A stretch of DNA of 19,632 bases, taken from Desulfobacteraceae bacterium (GTDB taxonomy: Bacteria; Desulfobacterota; DSM-4660; Desulfatiglandales; Desulfatiglandaceae). The stretch covers positions 1 through 19,632 of the forward strand of contig DQZA01000131.1 in NCBI GenBank assembly GCA_011042035.1. The letters are read 5' to 3'. Shown in pieces: positions 6,925 to 13,397 of the stretch (position 1 is its first letter; each line of letters begins with the position of its first letter). The position numbers were made by a program, and so were the translations under genes. The notes under the pieces are model-generated. The model made no database searches, was not told where the DNA came from, and saw only the letters and a list, made by a program, of their open reading frames with translations.

Positions 6925-6953
6925 TTGACTTGCTAATTCTTATCTGTTAACTT
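6925..6953 (+). promoter_or_regulatory. Possible ileS promoter
   Basis: TTGACT (6925-6930) is followed after 17 nt by TAACTT (6948-6953), a weak -10. It is the best plus-strand candidate in the gap before ileS and is divergent from the DUF3568 promoter 15 nt away. No T-box element was recognised. Confidence 0.25.
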
Positions 6954-6987
6954 GGCTGATTATTATTGAATCGGAGGCTAGTTACGC

Positions 6988-9786
6988 ATGGACTACAAGC
7001 AGACGCTCAATCTTCCCAAAACCGAATTTCCCATGAAAGCCAATCTTGTTAAAAAAGAACCCCAGATCTTGAAAAAATGGGAAGAGATTAACCTGTATGA
7101 CAAAATTCGTGAAGTCTCTAAGGGAAGACCGAAATACATGCTTCATGACGGGCCCCCTTATGCCAATGGCCATATTCACATGGGAACAGCCTTTAACAAA
7201 ATACTCAAAGACATCATCATAAAATCCAAACAAATGGCGGGTTACGACTCCCCCTATGTACCCGGATGGGACTGCCATGGGCTGCCCATTGAACACAAGG
7301 TGGACAAAGAGCTTGGTGCCAAGAAGGCACAGATGAGCCAAGTTGAAATCAGGCAGTACTGCCGGAAGTATGCTCAAAAATACCTTGACATTCAGAGGGA
7401 AGAATTCAAACGCCTGGGTGTGTTGGGGGAATGGGAGCGACCTTATCTCACCATGAACTACCCCTATGAAGCGACCATCGTAAGGGAGTTTGGGAAATTC
7501 GCCCTCAACGGTAGCCTGGTTAGAAGCAAGAAGCCTATCTATTGGTGCGTCTATTGCAAGACAGCCCTTGCAGAGGCTGAAGTGGAATATGGGGATCACA
7601 CGTCCCCATCCATTTATGTAAAATTCCCCATGATCTCTGATCTTGGGGAGCAATTTCCCCAACTGAAGGGGAAAAACGTCTCGGTACTCATTTGGACTAC
7701 CACTCCGTGGACGCTACCCGCAAATCTCGCCATTGCCCTACATCCTGAATACGATTATGTGGCAGTGCAAACCCAGGAACACGGAGTCCTCATCCTGGCC
7801 GAAGGCCTTCTTTATTTATGTATGGATACCTTCGGAATAAGGGAATTTAAGATCCTTGCTACATTCAAGGGCAAGGAACTTGAAAACCTCGAAGCGAGGC
7901 ATCCGCTATATGATAGGCCATCACTTCTCGTTCTTGCACCCTATGTAACTCTTGATGCTGGAACGGGCTGTGTTCACACTGCCCCTGGTCATGGTAGAGA
8001 GGATTATGAAACAGGTCTGGAATACAAGCTCGATACCTATTCGCCCGTGGATGACGAAGGTAGATTTACCAGTGACGTTGGCTTCTTTGCAGGCCAGCAG
8101 GTATTTGAAGCCAATGAGGCGGTAAATAAGAAGCTGGAGGAAATGGGGGCATTGGTCAAGCAGGAGGACATAACACATGAATATCCCCACTGCTGGAGAT
8201 GCAAGGAGCCTGTGATATTTCGCTCCACAGAGCAGTGGTTCATCTCAATGGAAAAGAATGATCTTAGGAAAAAGACACTTCAGGCCATTAATCAGGTCAA
8301 TTGGATACCTTCGTGGGGAAGAGACAGAATTTACAGTATGATTGAGAATCGCCCTGATTGGTGTATCTCAAGACAGAGGGCGTGGGGTGTCCCAATAACT
8401 GTCTTTTTCTGTAAAGCATGCAATGAAGTTTTGATTTCCCAAGAAATCATTGATCACGTAAGCAAAATGGTGGAAGAATCTGGAGCTGACATATGGTTTA
8501 TGGAACCCGAGGAACGACTTCTTCCCCCTGGCACAAAATGCCCTAAGTGCGGATCAAATCAGTTCAGAAAAGAAACCGACATCCTGGATGTGTGGTTCGA
8601 TTCTGGAGTGAGTTATGCGGCGGTAATGGAAAAAAGGGACTATCTTGAAAGCCCTGCTGACCTCTACCTGGAAGGAAGCGACCAACACAGGGGATGGTTT
8701 CACTCCTCGCTGCTCTGCTCGGTGGGGACACGGGGGATTGCCCCATATAAGAGTGTGCTAACCCATGGGTTTGTGGTGGACGGTGAAGGTAAAGCAATGC
8801 ATAAGTCAGCGGGCAATGTCATAGCGCCCGATGAACTCATCCAAAAATATGGTGCTGAGATATTGAGGCTTTGGGTTGCTGGAGAAGATTACACCGACAA
8901 TATCAGACTTTCTCAAGAAATACTGCAACGTCTTACAGAAGCCTATCGTAGGATCCGTAATACCTGTAGATACTTATTGGGAAATCTGGATGACTTTGTT
9001 CCGGAAACTGACTCCGTACCATACAGTCAAATGCAGGAGCTTGATCGGTGGGTCTTAAACCGTCTTCAGGAACTTAGCTCGCGGGTACTGGCAGCATACG
9101 AGAGGTTTGAGTTTCACATTGTGTATCACAATCTTCATAATTTCTGCGTTCTTGATCTCTCATCCTTTTACCTTGATATAATTAAAGACAGGCTCTATAC
9201 ATCTCCCCGCACCTCCCTGGAACGACGATCTGCTCAAACTGCCATGAATGAAATTTTAGAGACACTGGTGCGCCTCATGGCTCCTGTCTTGTCTTTTACT
9301 GCTGAGGAAATCTGGCAGCACATGAAGGGAAAAAACCGCTCACAAAGCGTCCATTTGGAATGCTTCATACCCCTAAGAAATGAGTACAAGGATCCGGAAC
9401 TTGCTGCTCGATGGGAAACAATAATTTCAGTAAGAAAAGAGGTTACAAAGGCACTTGAGCAGGCCCGGAAGAACAAACAGATCGGCCACTCACTTGATGC
9501 TTCCGTGGAACTTGGTCTTGCAAATGAGCTCATGGAAAAACTAACTCCATACAAGGATGAGCTACGAAGCATATTTATTGTGTCGTCTGTGAGGCTTCTG
9601 CCACTGGAAAAACTGCAAGATGCCGTAGACAGCGAAATGGTCTCTGGGTTGAGGATAAAGGTATCGGCCTCCACTGACCCGAAATGCGAAAGATGCTGGG
9701 TGCATGACCCCAGCATTGGGCTAAGCAAGGAACACCCTACTCTTTGCCAACGATGCGTGGGCGCCCTCGCCCGGATAGAGGAATAG
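6988..9786 (+). CDS. ileS: Isoleucyl-tRNA synthetase
   Basis: Class I aminoacyl-tRNA synthetase charging tRNA-Ile with isoleucine; 932 residues, full length for the bacterial type. The HIGH motif is HIHMG at 62-66 within DGPPYANGHIHMG. The editing domain follows (VLIWTTTPWTLPANLAIA, DAGTGCVHTAPGHG). The active-site region has DVWFDSGVS and EGSDQHRGWF. The C-terminal zinc knuckle has Cys900, Cys903, Cys920 and Cys923. The KMSKS loop is unusual: KAMHKS at 602-607, keeping the catalytic Lys606 but changing the first Lys to Ala and the first Ser to His. ATG 6988 has GGAGG about 11 nt upstream, a little far. Its stop codon overlaps the lspA start. Confidence 0.98.
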   Translation: MDYKQTLNLPKTEFPMKANLVKKEPQILKKWEEINLYDKIREVSKGRPKYMLHDGPPYANGHIHMGTAFNKILKDIIIKSKQMAGYDSPYVPGWDCHGLPIEHKVDKELGAKKAQMSQVEIRQYCRKYAQKYLDIQREEFKRLGVLGEWERPYLTMNYPYEATIVREFGKFALNGSLVRSKKPIYWCVYCKTALAEAEVEYGDHTSPSIYVKFPMISDLGEQFPQLKGKNVSVLIWTTTPWTLPANLAIALHPEYDYVAVQTQEHGVLILAEGLLYLCMDTFGIREFKILATFKGKELENLEARHPLYDRPSLLVLAPYVTLDAGTGCVHTAPGHGREDYETGLEYKLDTYSPVDDEGRFTSDVGFFAGQQVFEANEAVNKKLEEMGALVKQEDITHEYPHCWRCKEPVIFRSTEQWFISMEKNDLRKKTLQAINQVNWIPSWGRDRIYSMIENRPDWCISRQRAWGVPITVFFCKACNEVLISQEIIDHVSKMVEESGADIWFMEPEERLLPPGTKCPKCGSNQFRKETDILDVWFDSGVSYAAVMEKRDYLESPADLYLEGSDQHRGWFHSSLLCSVGTRGIAPYKSVLTHGFVVDGEGKAMHKSAGNVIAPDELIQKYGAEILRLWVAGEDYTDNIRLSQEILQRLTEAYRRIRNTCRYLLGNLDDFVPETDSVPYSQMQELDRWVLNRLQELSSRVLAAYERFEFHIVYHNLHNFCVLDLSSFYLDIIKDRLYTSPRTSLERRSAQTAMNEILETLVRLMAPVLSFTAEEIWQHMKGKNRSQSVHLECFIPLRNEYKDPELAARWETIISVRKEVTKALEQARKNKQIGHSLDASVELGLANELMEKLTPYKDELRSIFIVSSVRLLPLEKLQDAVDSEMVSGLRIKVSASTDPKCERCWVHDPSIGLSKEHPTLCQRCVGALARIEE

Positions 9787-10283
9787 TGGGATTGAAAAGA
9801 ACCCACCATCTTATCATTTGGTCTGCCATCGGGATTTTTGTTCTCGACCAGGCGAGCAAGCTATTGGTGGTCTCTTTCATTGACCTGTACCATGGCATCG
9901 TAGTTATTCCAGGATTTTTTAATCTGGTTCACATTCGCAACCGTGGTGTTGCCTTTGGTATCATGAATCAGCCTGGTCATTCCCTTCCTTTTTTCATTAT
10001 AACCGCCATCAGTCTCGTGGTGGGGGCATGCCTTGTTCTTTGGTATTTGAGCAGCAAGCAAAAAAACCTACTCCATGGGCTTGGGACCTCTTTGATAATC
10101 GGAGGGATAGCGGGTAACGTGACCGATCGTCTACGCGTAGGGAGTGTGATAGATTTCATAGATCTTTACATCGGTAAATTTCATTGGCCTTCTTTCAACA
10201 TAGCTGACTCCGCTATCACCATTGGTACCTGCCTCCTTGCCCTTTACCTTATAATTGAGCAGAGGTCGAGACATGTATCCTGA
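9786..10283 (+). CDS. lspA: Lipoprotein signal peptidase (signal peptidase II)
   Basis: Inner-membrane aspartyl protease that removes signal peptides from diacylglyceryl-modified prolipoproteins. Counted from GTG 9786 it has 165 residues, usual for LspA. Four hydrophobic segments are visible. Motifs: DQASKL at 21-26, NRGVAFGI at 52-59, GNVTDRLRVGSVIDF with catalytic Asp114, and FNIADSA with catalytic Asp141. The GTG shares its G with the ileS stop (TAGTG), with AGAGGA just upstream. TTG 9792 is an alternative, and a longer frame back to ATG 9744 would add 14 residues inside ileS. It overlaps lgt by 11 bp, so the three genes are probably co-transcribed. Confidence 0.94.
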   Translation: MGLKRTHHLIIWSAIGIFVLDQASKLLVVSFIDLYHGIVVIPGFFNLVHIRNRGVAFGIMNQPGHSLPFFIITAISLVVGACLVLWYLSSKQKNLLHGLGTSLIIGGIAGNVTDRLRVGSVIDFIDLYIGKFHWPSFNIADSAITIGTCLLALYLIIEQRSRHVS

Positions 10284-11055
10284 GTTAATCCACCTGGACT
10301 CCATAATTCTGCGCTCCTATGGCCTGTTGATAGCACTCGCCATTGCAATCTCCTTTGCCACCGGCTTGATTCTATTTAGAAAGCAGGGCCTTCCCTTAGA
10401 AGAAGGACTCCGAAGCGGACTCTTCATGCTCTTTGGCGCCGTCGCGGGCGCAAGGCTTATGTATGTATTTATGCACTGGGACAGATTCGCTACTGGCCTT
10501 GATAGCATTTTGAAAATATCAGGGGGCGGAATGATATACTGGGGAGGCGTCACTGGGTGCGTCCTGGCATTGTGGATTTACTCAGGCATTAGAAGCAGTT
10601 ATTTCTGGCGCCTCGGAGACACCTGGGCCCCGGCTGCCGCGTTTGGAATTGCTGTCGGCTGGATAGGATGTCTATTAGCCGGGTGCTGCTACGGATTGCC
10701 CACCAACGGCCCTTTGGCCATCACCTTCCATGACACGGCTTCCCTGGCTCCCGTAGGGACACCCCTTTATCCGACGCAAGTTTACTATGTGATGGCTGAG
10801 GTAACCATAATATGCGTGGTGTTATGGCTGAGGGACAGGAAGAAATTTGAAGGGCAGGTCTTTTTGTGGTACTTGATACTTGAGGCTAACGCCAGCCTAT
10901 TGGTGGAAAGATACAGGGGAGACTTTAGGGGCCAAGTATTCGGCATGAATATGAGTCCAGGCCAATTCCTTGCCACCTTGATCCTCATCGGTGCAGTCAT
11001 TGCCTTACTAATAAAGGCCCGGAACAAGTTACCACGAAAAACCCCCTCCAATTAA
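10273..11055 (+). CDS. lgt: Prolipoprotein diacylglyceryl transferase
   Basis: Transfers diacylglycerol from phosphatidylglycerol to the lipobox Cys of prolipoproteins, the step before LspA. 260 residues from ATG 10273, which has GAGG eight bases upstream; a TTG at 10255 is less likely. About seven hydrophobic segments. Recognisable parts: IILRSYGLLIALA near the N-terminus, GAVAGARLMYV, SGGGMIYWGG at 83-92, IGCLLAGCCYGLPT at 131-144, PLYPTQVYY and ERYRGDFRGQ. This is the CCYG subgroup common in anaerobes. Trp130 stands where the GRxG motif usually has the essential Arg, and Trp90 stands at the position of the usual His or Tyr before GG. It overlaps lspA by 11 bp. Confidence 0.93.
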   Translation: MYPELIHLDSIILRSYGLLIALAIAISFATGLILFRKQGLPLEEGLRSGLFMLFGAVAGARLMYVFMHWDRFATGLDSILKISGGGMIYWGGVTGCVLALWIYSGIRSSYFWRLGDTWAPAAAFGIAVGWIGCLLAGCCYGLPTNGPLAITFHDTASLAPVGTPLYPTQVYYVMAEVTIICVVLWLRDRKKFEGQVFLWYLILEANASLLVERYRGDFRGQVFGMNMSPGQFLATLILIGAVIALLIKARNKLPRKTPSN

Positions 11056-11076
11056 GTACCACATTGAAATGAACTT

Positions 11077-11096
11077 CCCCGCCGCAAGCAGCGGGG
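11077..11096. repeat. GC-rich palindrome after lgt (REP-like or terminator)
   Basis: CCCCGC (11077-11082) pairs with GCGGGG (11091-11096) around an 8-nt loop. No T-run follows on either strand, so a classical intrinsic terminator is not evident. It lies between the convergent ends of lgt and the RNA methyltransferase gene. The surrounding pattern, GAACTTCCCCGC on the left and GCGGGGTATC on the right, looks to me like a palindromic repeat seen many times in related genomes; this is from memory. Confidence 0.55.
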
Positions 11097-11121
11097 TATC
11101 AATCGGAAACCATCTTAACCG

Positions 11122-11979
11122 CTACCTATACGCCTCAAACTGGCCCCGCTCTCTGCACTCCTTTTCCCCTTTTGCACGACCGTCAGCAATCGAGCTCCGC
11201 CATTGATACAAGGCAATGCCAACTGCCATTCCTGCGTTAAGTGAATCAATATTTTTTTCCATGGGAATTGCAAGGGACTCCGTCCAGTTCAACCCCTCGG
11301 GTACGCCAGGGCCTTCCAGTCCCGCCAGCAGGCCAAAGGCCTCCGGGAATTGGTAAGTGCTCACATCTCTACCCCGTGGGCTCAACACCAACAAGGGGAG
11401 ACTCAGGGTAAAGAAATTACTTAGAGATGGGCCGGTCATTAATTCTGTATGGAATATAGTGCTACCAGCAGCCCTAAGGCACTTGGGATGAAAGGGATGG
11501 GCTGCTTCCTCCAGCAACACCACCCTTTTCACCCCAAAGGCAGCCGCAGAGCGGATCGCTGCTCCCACATTTGCGGGGTCTTGGAATGGGAGAAACAATA
11601 CGCATCCCCTTCGGTGTAGCGATTCATCCCATTGTCTGAATGGACCCACTTTCAAAATTGCGATAGGTTTTCCGGTCCCGTGGAAATCCAGCAAATTGAA
11701 TAGCTTTCTGGGTAGAAGATAGACCGGATGGTGCAGCCTTCTTGGGACAATAGATTTAAGAAGATCCATGGAGTAGGTAACAAGCCCCGTACACCTATCG
11801 GGGAAATACTCAAGGACCTCCTTTACGTTCCTGCCTCCCGAAAGGAGAGCAAGGCCAAATTTCTTGATCCCACGAGAACCATTAAGCCTCAAGAGTTTCT
11901 TGAAAAAGGGGTTTTGCCCGCTGCTTATCTCCTTAATCTTCAATGGATTTGTTCCTGGCAAAAGCGAGCTTGTACGCAA
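11122..11979 (-). CDS. TrmH/SpoU-family (SPOUT) RNA 2'-O-methyltransferase
   Basis: S-adenosylmethionine-dependent methylation of ribose 2'-OH in rRNA or tRNA; the target nucleotide is not readable from sequence. Counted from TTG 11979 it has 285 residues. The N-terminal part (about 14-110) has the substrate-binding look of this family. SPOUT motif 1 is DPANVGAAIRSAAAFG at 134-149, motif 2 is LLAGLEGPGVPEGL at 217-230, and motif 3 is IPMEKNIDSLNAGMAVG at 238-254. The start is TTG, with GGTGGGG about eight nt upstream; an in-frame TAA lies 21 nt upstream and there is no ATG nearby. It is the third gene of a minus-strand cluster, 26 nt after the small basic peptide gene. Confidence 0.9.
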   Translation of the reverse strand: MRTSSLLPGTNPLKIKEISSGQNPFFKKLLRLNGSRGIKKFGLALLSGGRNVKEVLEYFPDRCTGLVTYSMDLLKSIVPRRLHHPVYLLPRKLFNLLDFHGTGKPIAILKVGPFRQWDESLHRRGCVLFLPFQDPANVGAAIRSAAAFGVKRVVLLEEAAHPFHPKCLRAAGSTIFHTELMTGPSLSNFFTLSLPLLVLSPRGRDVSTYQFPEAFGLLAGLEGPGVPEGLNWTESLAIPMEKNIDSLNAGMAVGIALYQWRSSIADGRAKGEKECRERGQFEAYR

Positions 11980-12005
11980 TGGATGACCCCACCGCCGTTA
12001 CAGAG

Positions 12006-12128
12006 CTATGTCCCAGCCTTCGAAGAGGCCTGTGCTTGTCCTTTAGCCCTTTGTTTTAACCGTTTTTGTCTCCGCCGGCGCCGTCTTTCAAGCTCTCGTC
12101 TTCTTTCTATCTTCTTGTGTCTTGCCAT
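12006..12128 (-). CDS. Arg/Lys-rich 40-residue peptide
   Basis: A 40-codon frame from ATG 12128 to TAG 12006 with a near-perfect ribosome binding site (AAGGAGGA, four nt before ATG). The peptide begins MARHKKIERRRELE, has six consecutive Arg at 15-20 and ends ASSKAGT. By count it has 12 Arg and 6 Lys against 3 Glu, so it is very basic and would form a charged helix that could bind RNA. It lies between the 135-residue gene (53 nt upstream) and the RNA methyltransferase gene (26 nt downstream), all on the same strand. Short basic proteins of this look exist in related bacteria as far as I recall, but I know no function. A ribosome- or rRNA-associated role is inference from charge and neighbour. 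Confidence 0.7.
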   Translation of the reverse strand: MARHKKIERRRELERRRRRRQKRLKQRAKGQAQASSKAGT

Positions 12129-12182
12129 ATATTCCTCCTTATCTACTCAGGGAATGCCGAAACTGTGGGGTGCTAGTCTTCT

Positions 12183-12590
12183 TCATCGAGCCGATGATGG
12201 CAACAGCCAGCTTCTGAGCTCGGAAATTTCAGGTCCTTGCCTCCCGTAAAAAAATGTGAAAAGATCAACATATCGTCGGTAAAGATTATAGTCCTCGAGG
12301 GCCTCTTCAAGGGATAACCTATCTTTCAAATCGTAAAAATCTTTAAGACGCAAGAAAAGCTCTCGAGAAAAAATGGCCTCCTCGTCCTTCAAGCGTTTGT
12401 GCTCTGAAACACGTTCCAGCAATGCGATCAGCGGTCCTGTATATTGTTTAAGTATCCTGTAATTGTAGTAATATACTTCTCTCTCTGATCGGTATTTTCT
12501 GGGCGCAAACCTTTCTATTTTTTTAATCAGCAAATCAAGTCTTGCCTCACCACCATTGGTTGGCGGTTTCTTTCTGAAAAAAAGGCCCAT
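12183..12590 (-). CDS. Unrecognised 135-residue hypothetical protein
   Basis: I do not recognise a family. The start at 12590 (MGLFFRKKPP) has GAGGGG upstream at good spacing. After a basic N-terminus the protein is almost wholly helical and highly charged, rich in Glu/Lys/Arg/Leu/Tyr (LDLLIKKIERFAPRKY, YYYNYRILKQY, LSLEEALEDYNLYRRYVDLF). There are no Cys residues and no membrane segment. It may be an adaptor or an RNA- or protein-binding helical bundle. It is first in a same-strand set with the Arg-rich peptide and the RNA methyltransferase. A minus-strand promoter may lie at 12661-12705. Confidence 0.65.
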   Translation of the reverse strand: MGLFFRKKPPTNGGEARLDLLIKKIERFAPRKYRSEREVYYYNYRILKQYTGPLIALLERVSEHKRLKDEEAIFSRELFLRLKDFYDLKDRLSLEEALEDYNLYRRYVDLFTFFYGRQGPEISELRSWLLPSSAR

Positions 12591-12953
12591 TTTTTTCCCC
12601 TCAATACGCTAACGCCCCAACATCATGGCCATGAGCCTGAGGCCAAGGCGATACGGGCAAGTTATAATAAATAGTATATTTGTCCAAATTCCTTTGTTCT
12701 GTCAACGGGAAATCCCATTCACATACAAACTCCGTAAAAATTAGAGCCCCTGCTTATAACGTCCGATTAATAAGTACACCCTGTTTTCTAAATATTCAGT
12801 AACAATTTGGAGCTCTGAAAACCTCAGCTCTGTGATGGTGTGTTTTATGAGTGACTAGCGGGAGGGCGCCGTACTTTTCGCGGCTTATCAATGTGGGAAA
12901 CTGGGGGACCCGATCGGAGAGTGGGGACTCTAAGCTGCATAGAATTTTTATTA
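12591..12953. other. Gene-free stretch between divergent transcription units
   Basis: No convincing coding frame. AT-rich around 12661-12705, where the minus strand has TTGACA (12700-12705) and TATAAC (12661-12666) elements, but they are not at a standard mutual spacing (TTGACA is 21 nt from the nearest TATACT), so the promoter of the 12590 gene is only roughly placed. A short inverted pair GAGCT/AGCTC lies near 12810-12830. Nothing else was recognised. Confidence 0.4.
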
Positions 12954-12982
12954 TTGACAGGATATAGCCACCGCGTGGTAAT
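12954..12982 (+). promoter_or_regulatory. Promoter of the HTH/two-CW gene and mnmA
   Basis: TTGACA (12954-12959), a 17-nt spacer, then GGTAAT (12977-12982, 4 of 6). The start point would be near 12989, 16 nt before ATG 13005. This placement excludes the longer in-frame start at 12891, which lies upstream of the promoter. Confidence 0.55.
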
Positions 12983-13004
12983 GTTTGTCCAAAAGGGGGT
13001 GGAC

Positions 13005-13397
13005 ATGACAAGAGAAGAGTTCTCCAGAGCCAGAAAAATCCTGGGAAAAACTCAACGGGAGCTGGCCCAGCTGTTGGGCACATCCCTGAAGGCTGTGCAC
13101 AGTTATGAGCAAGGTTGGCGCAATATTCCGCTCCATGTTGAAAGACAATTATATTTTCTACTATTTAATCAAAGGGGTACGCCAACTAACAAGAAGTCTT
13201 GCTGGAGCATATCCCATTGCCCCCCCGAAAGAAAGCATTCCTGCCCAGCATGGGAATTTAATGCTGGAAATCTCTGCTGGTTTATTAGTGGTACCATATG
13301 CCAGGGTACCGCTCAAAAATCATGGAAAGAAAAGATGGAAATTTGCAAAAACTGCGGCGTGCTCAATGGGATTATGCAAAAACTTAGTGACCAATGA
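13005..13397 (+). CDS. XRE-type HTH protein with C-terminal two-CW Cys domain
   Basis: 130 residues from ATG 13005, preceded by GGGGGTGG. Residues 1-52 are an XRE/Cro helix-turn-helix: FSRARKILGKTQRELAQLLG, then TSLKAVHSYEQGWRNIP. Residues 60-118 hold seven Cys (66, 72, 80, 91, 99, 114, 117) in the two-CW pattern: CW at 66, HCPPE at 71, CPAW at 80, CW at 91, GTIC at 96 and CKNC at 114. Such Cys sets usually bind zinc or an iron-sulfur cluster. A DNA-binding domain joined to a metal or redox domain suggests a sensor-regulator; this is inference. Its last four bases are the ATGA that starts mnmA, so the two proteins are made from one message and are translationally coupled. Confidence 0.85.
   Translation: MTREEFSRARKILGKTQRELAQLLGTSLKAVHSYEQGWRNIPLHVERQLYFLLFNQRGTPTNKKSCWSISHCPPERKHSCPAWEFNAGNLCWFISGTICQGTAQKSWKEKMEICKNCGVLNGIMQKLSDQ

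Noticed and set aside
6982..7662. Long minus-strand open frame (226 codons) opposite the start of ileS
   Set aside because: Antisense to strongly conserved ileS coding sequence, with no family resemblance, no clear ribosome binding site and unlikely composition.
9234..9809. Minus-strand open frame of 191 codons opposite the ileS 3' end
   Set aside because: Ser/Arg-rich shadow of the ileS frame; no recognisable domain.
11077..11096. Intrinsic terminator for lgt
   Set aside because: Good stem but no following T-run on either strand; kept as a palindrome of unknown role.
11728..12249. Plus-strand open frame of 173 codons
   Set aside because: Antisense to the RNA methyltransferase and to the Arg-rich peptide gene; no domain and no ribosome binding site.
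12891..13004. Longer N-terminus for the HTH/two-CW protein
   Set aside because: The promoter at 12954-12982 lies inside it, and the HTH homology and the GGGGGTGG site both point to ATG 13005.
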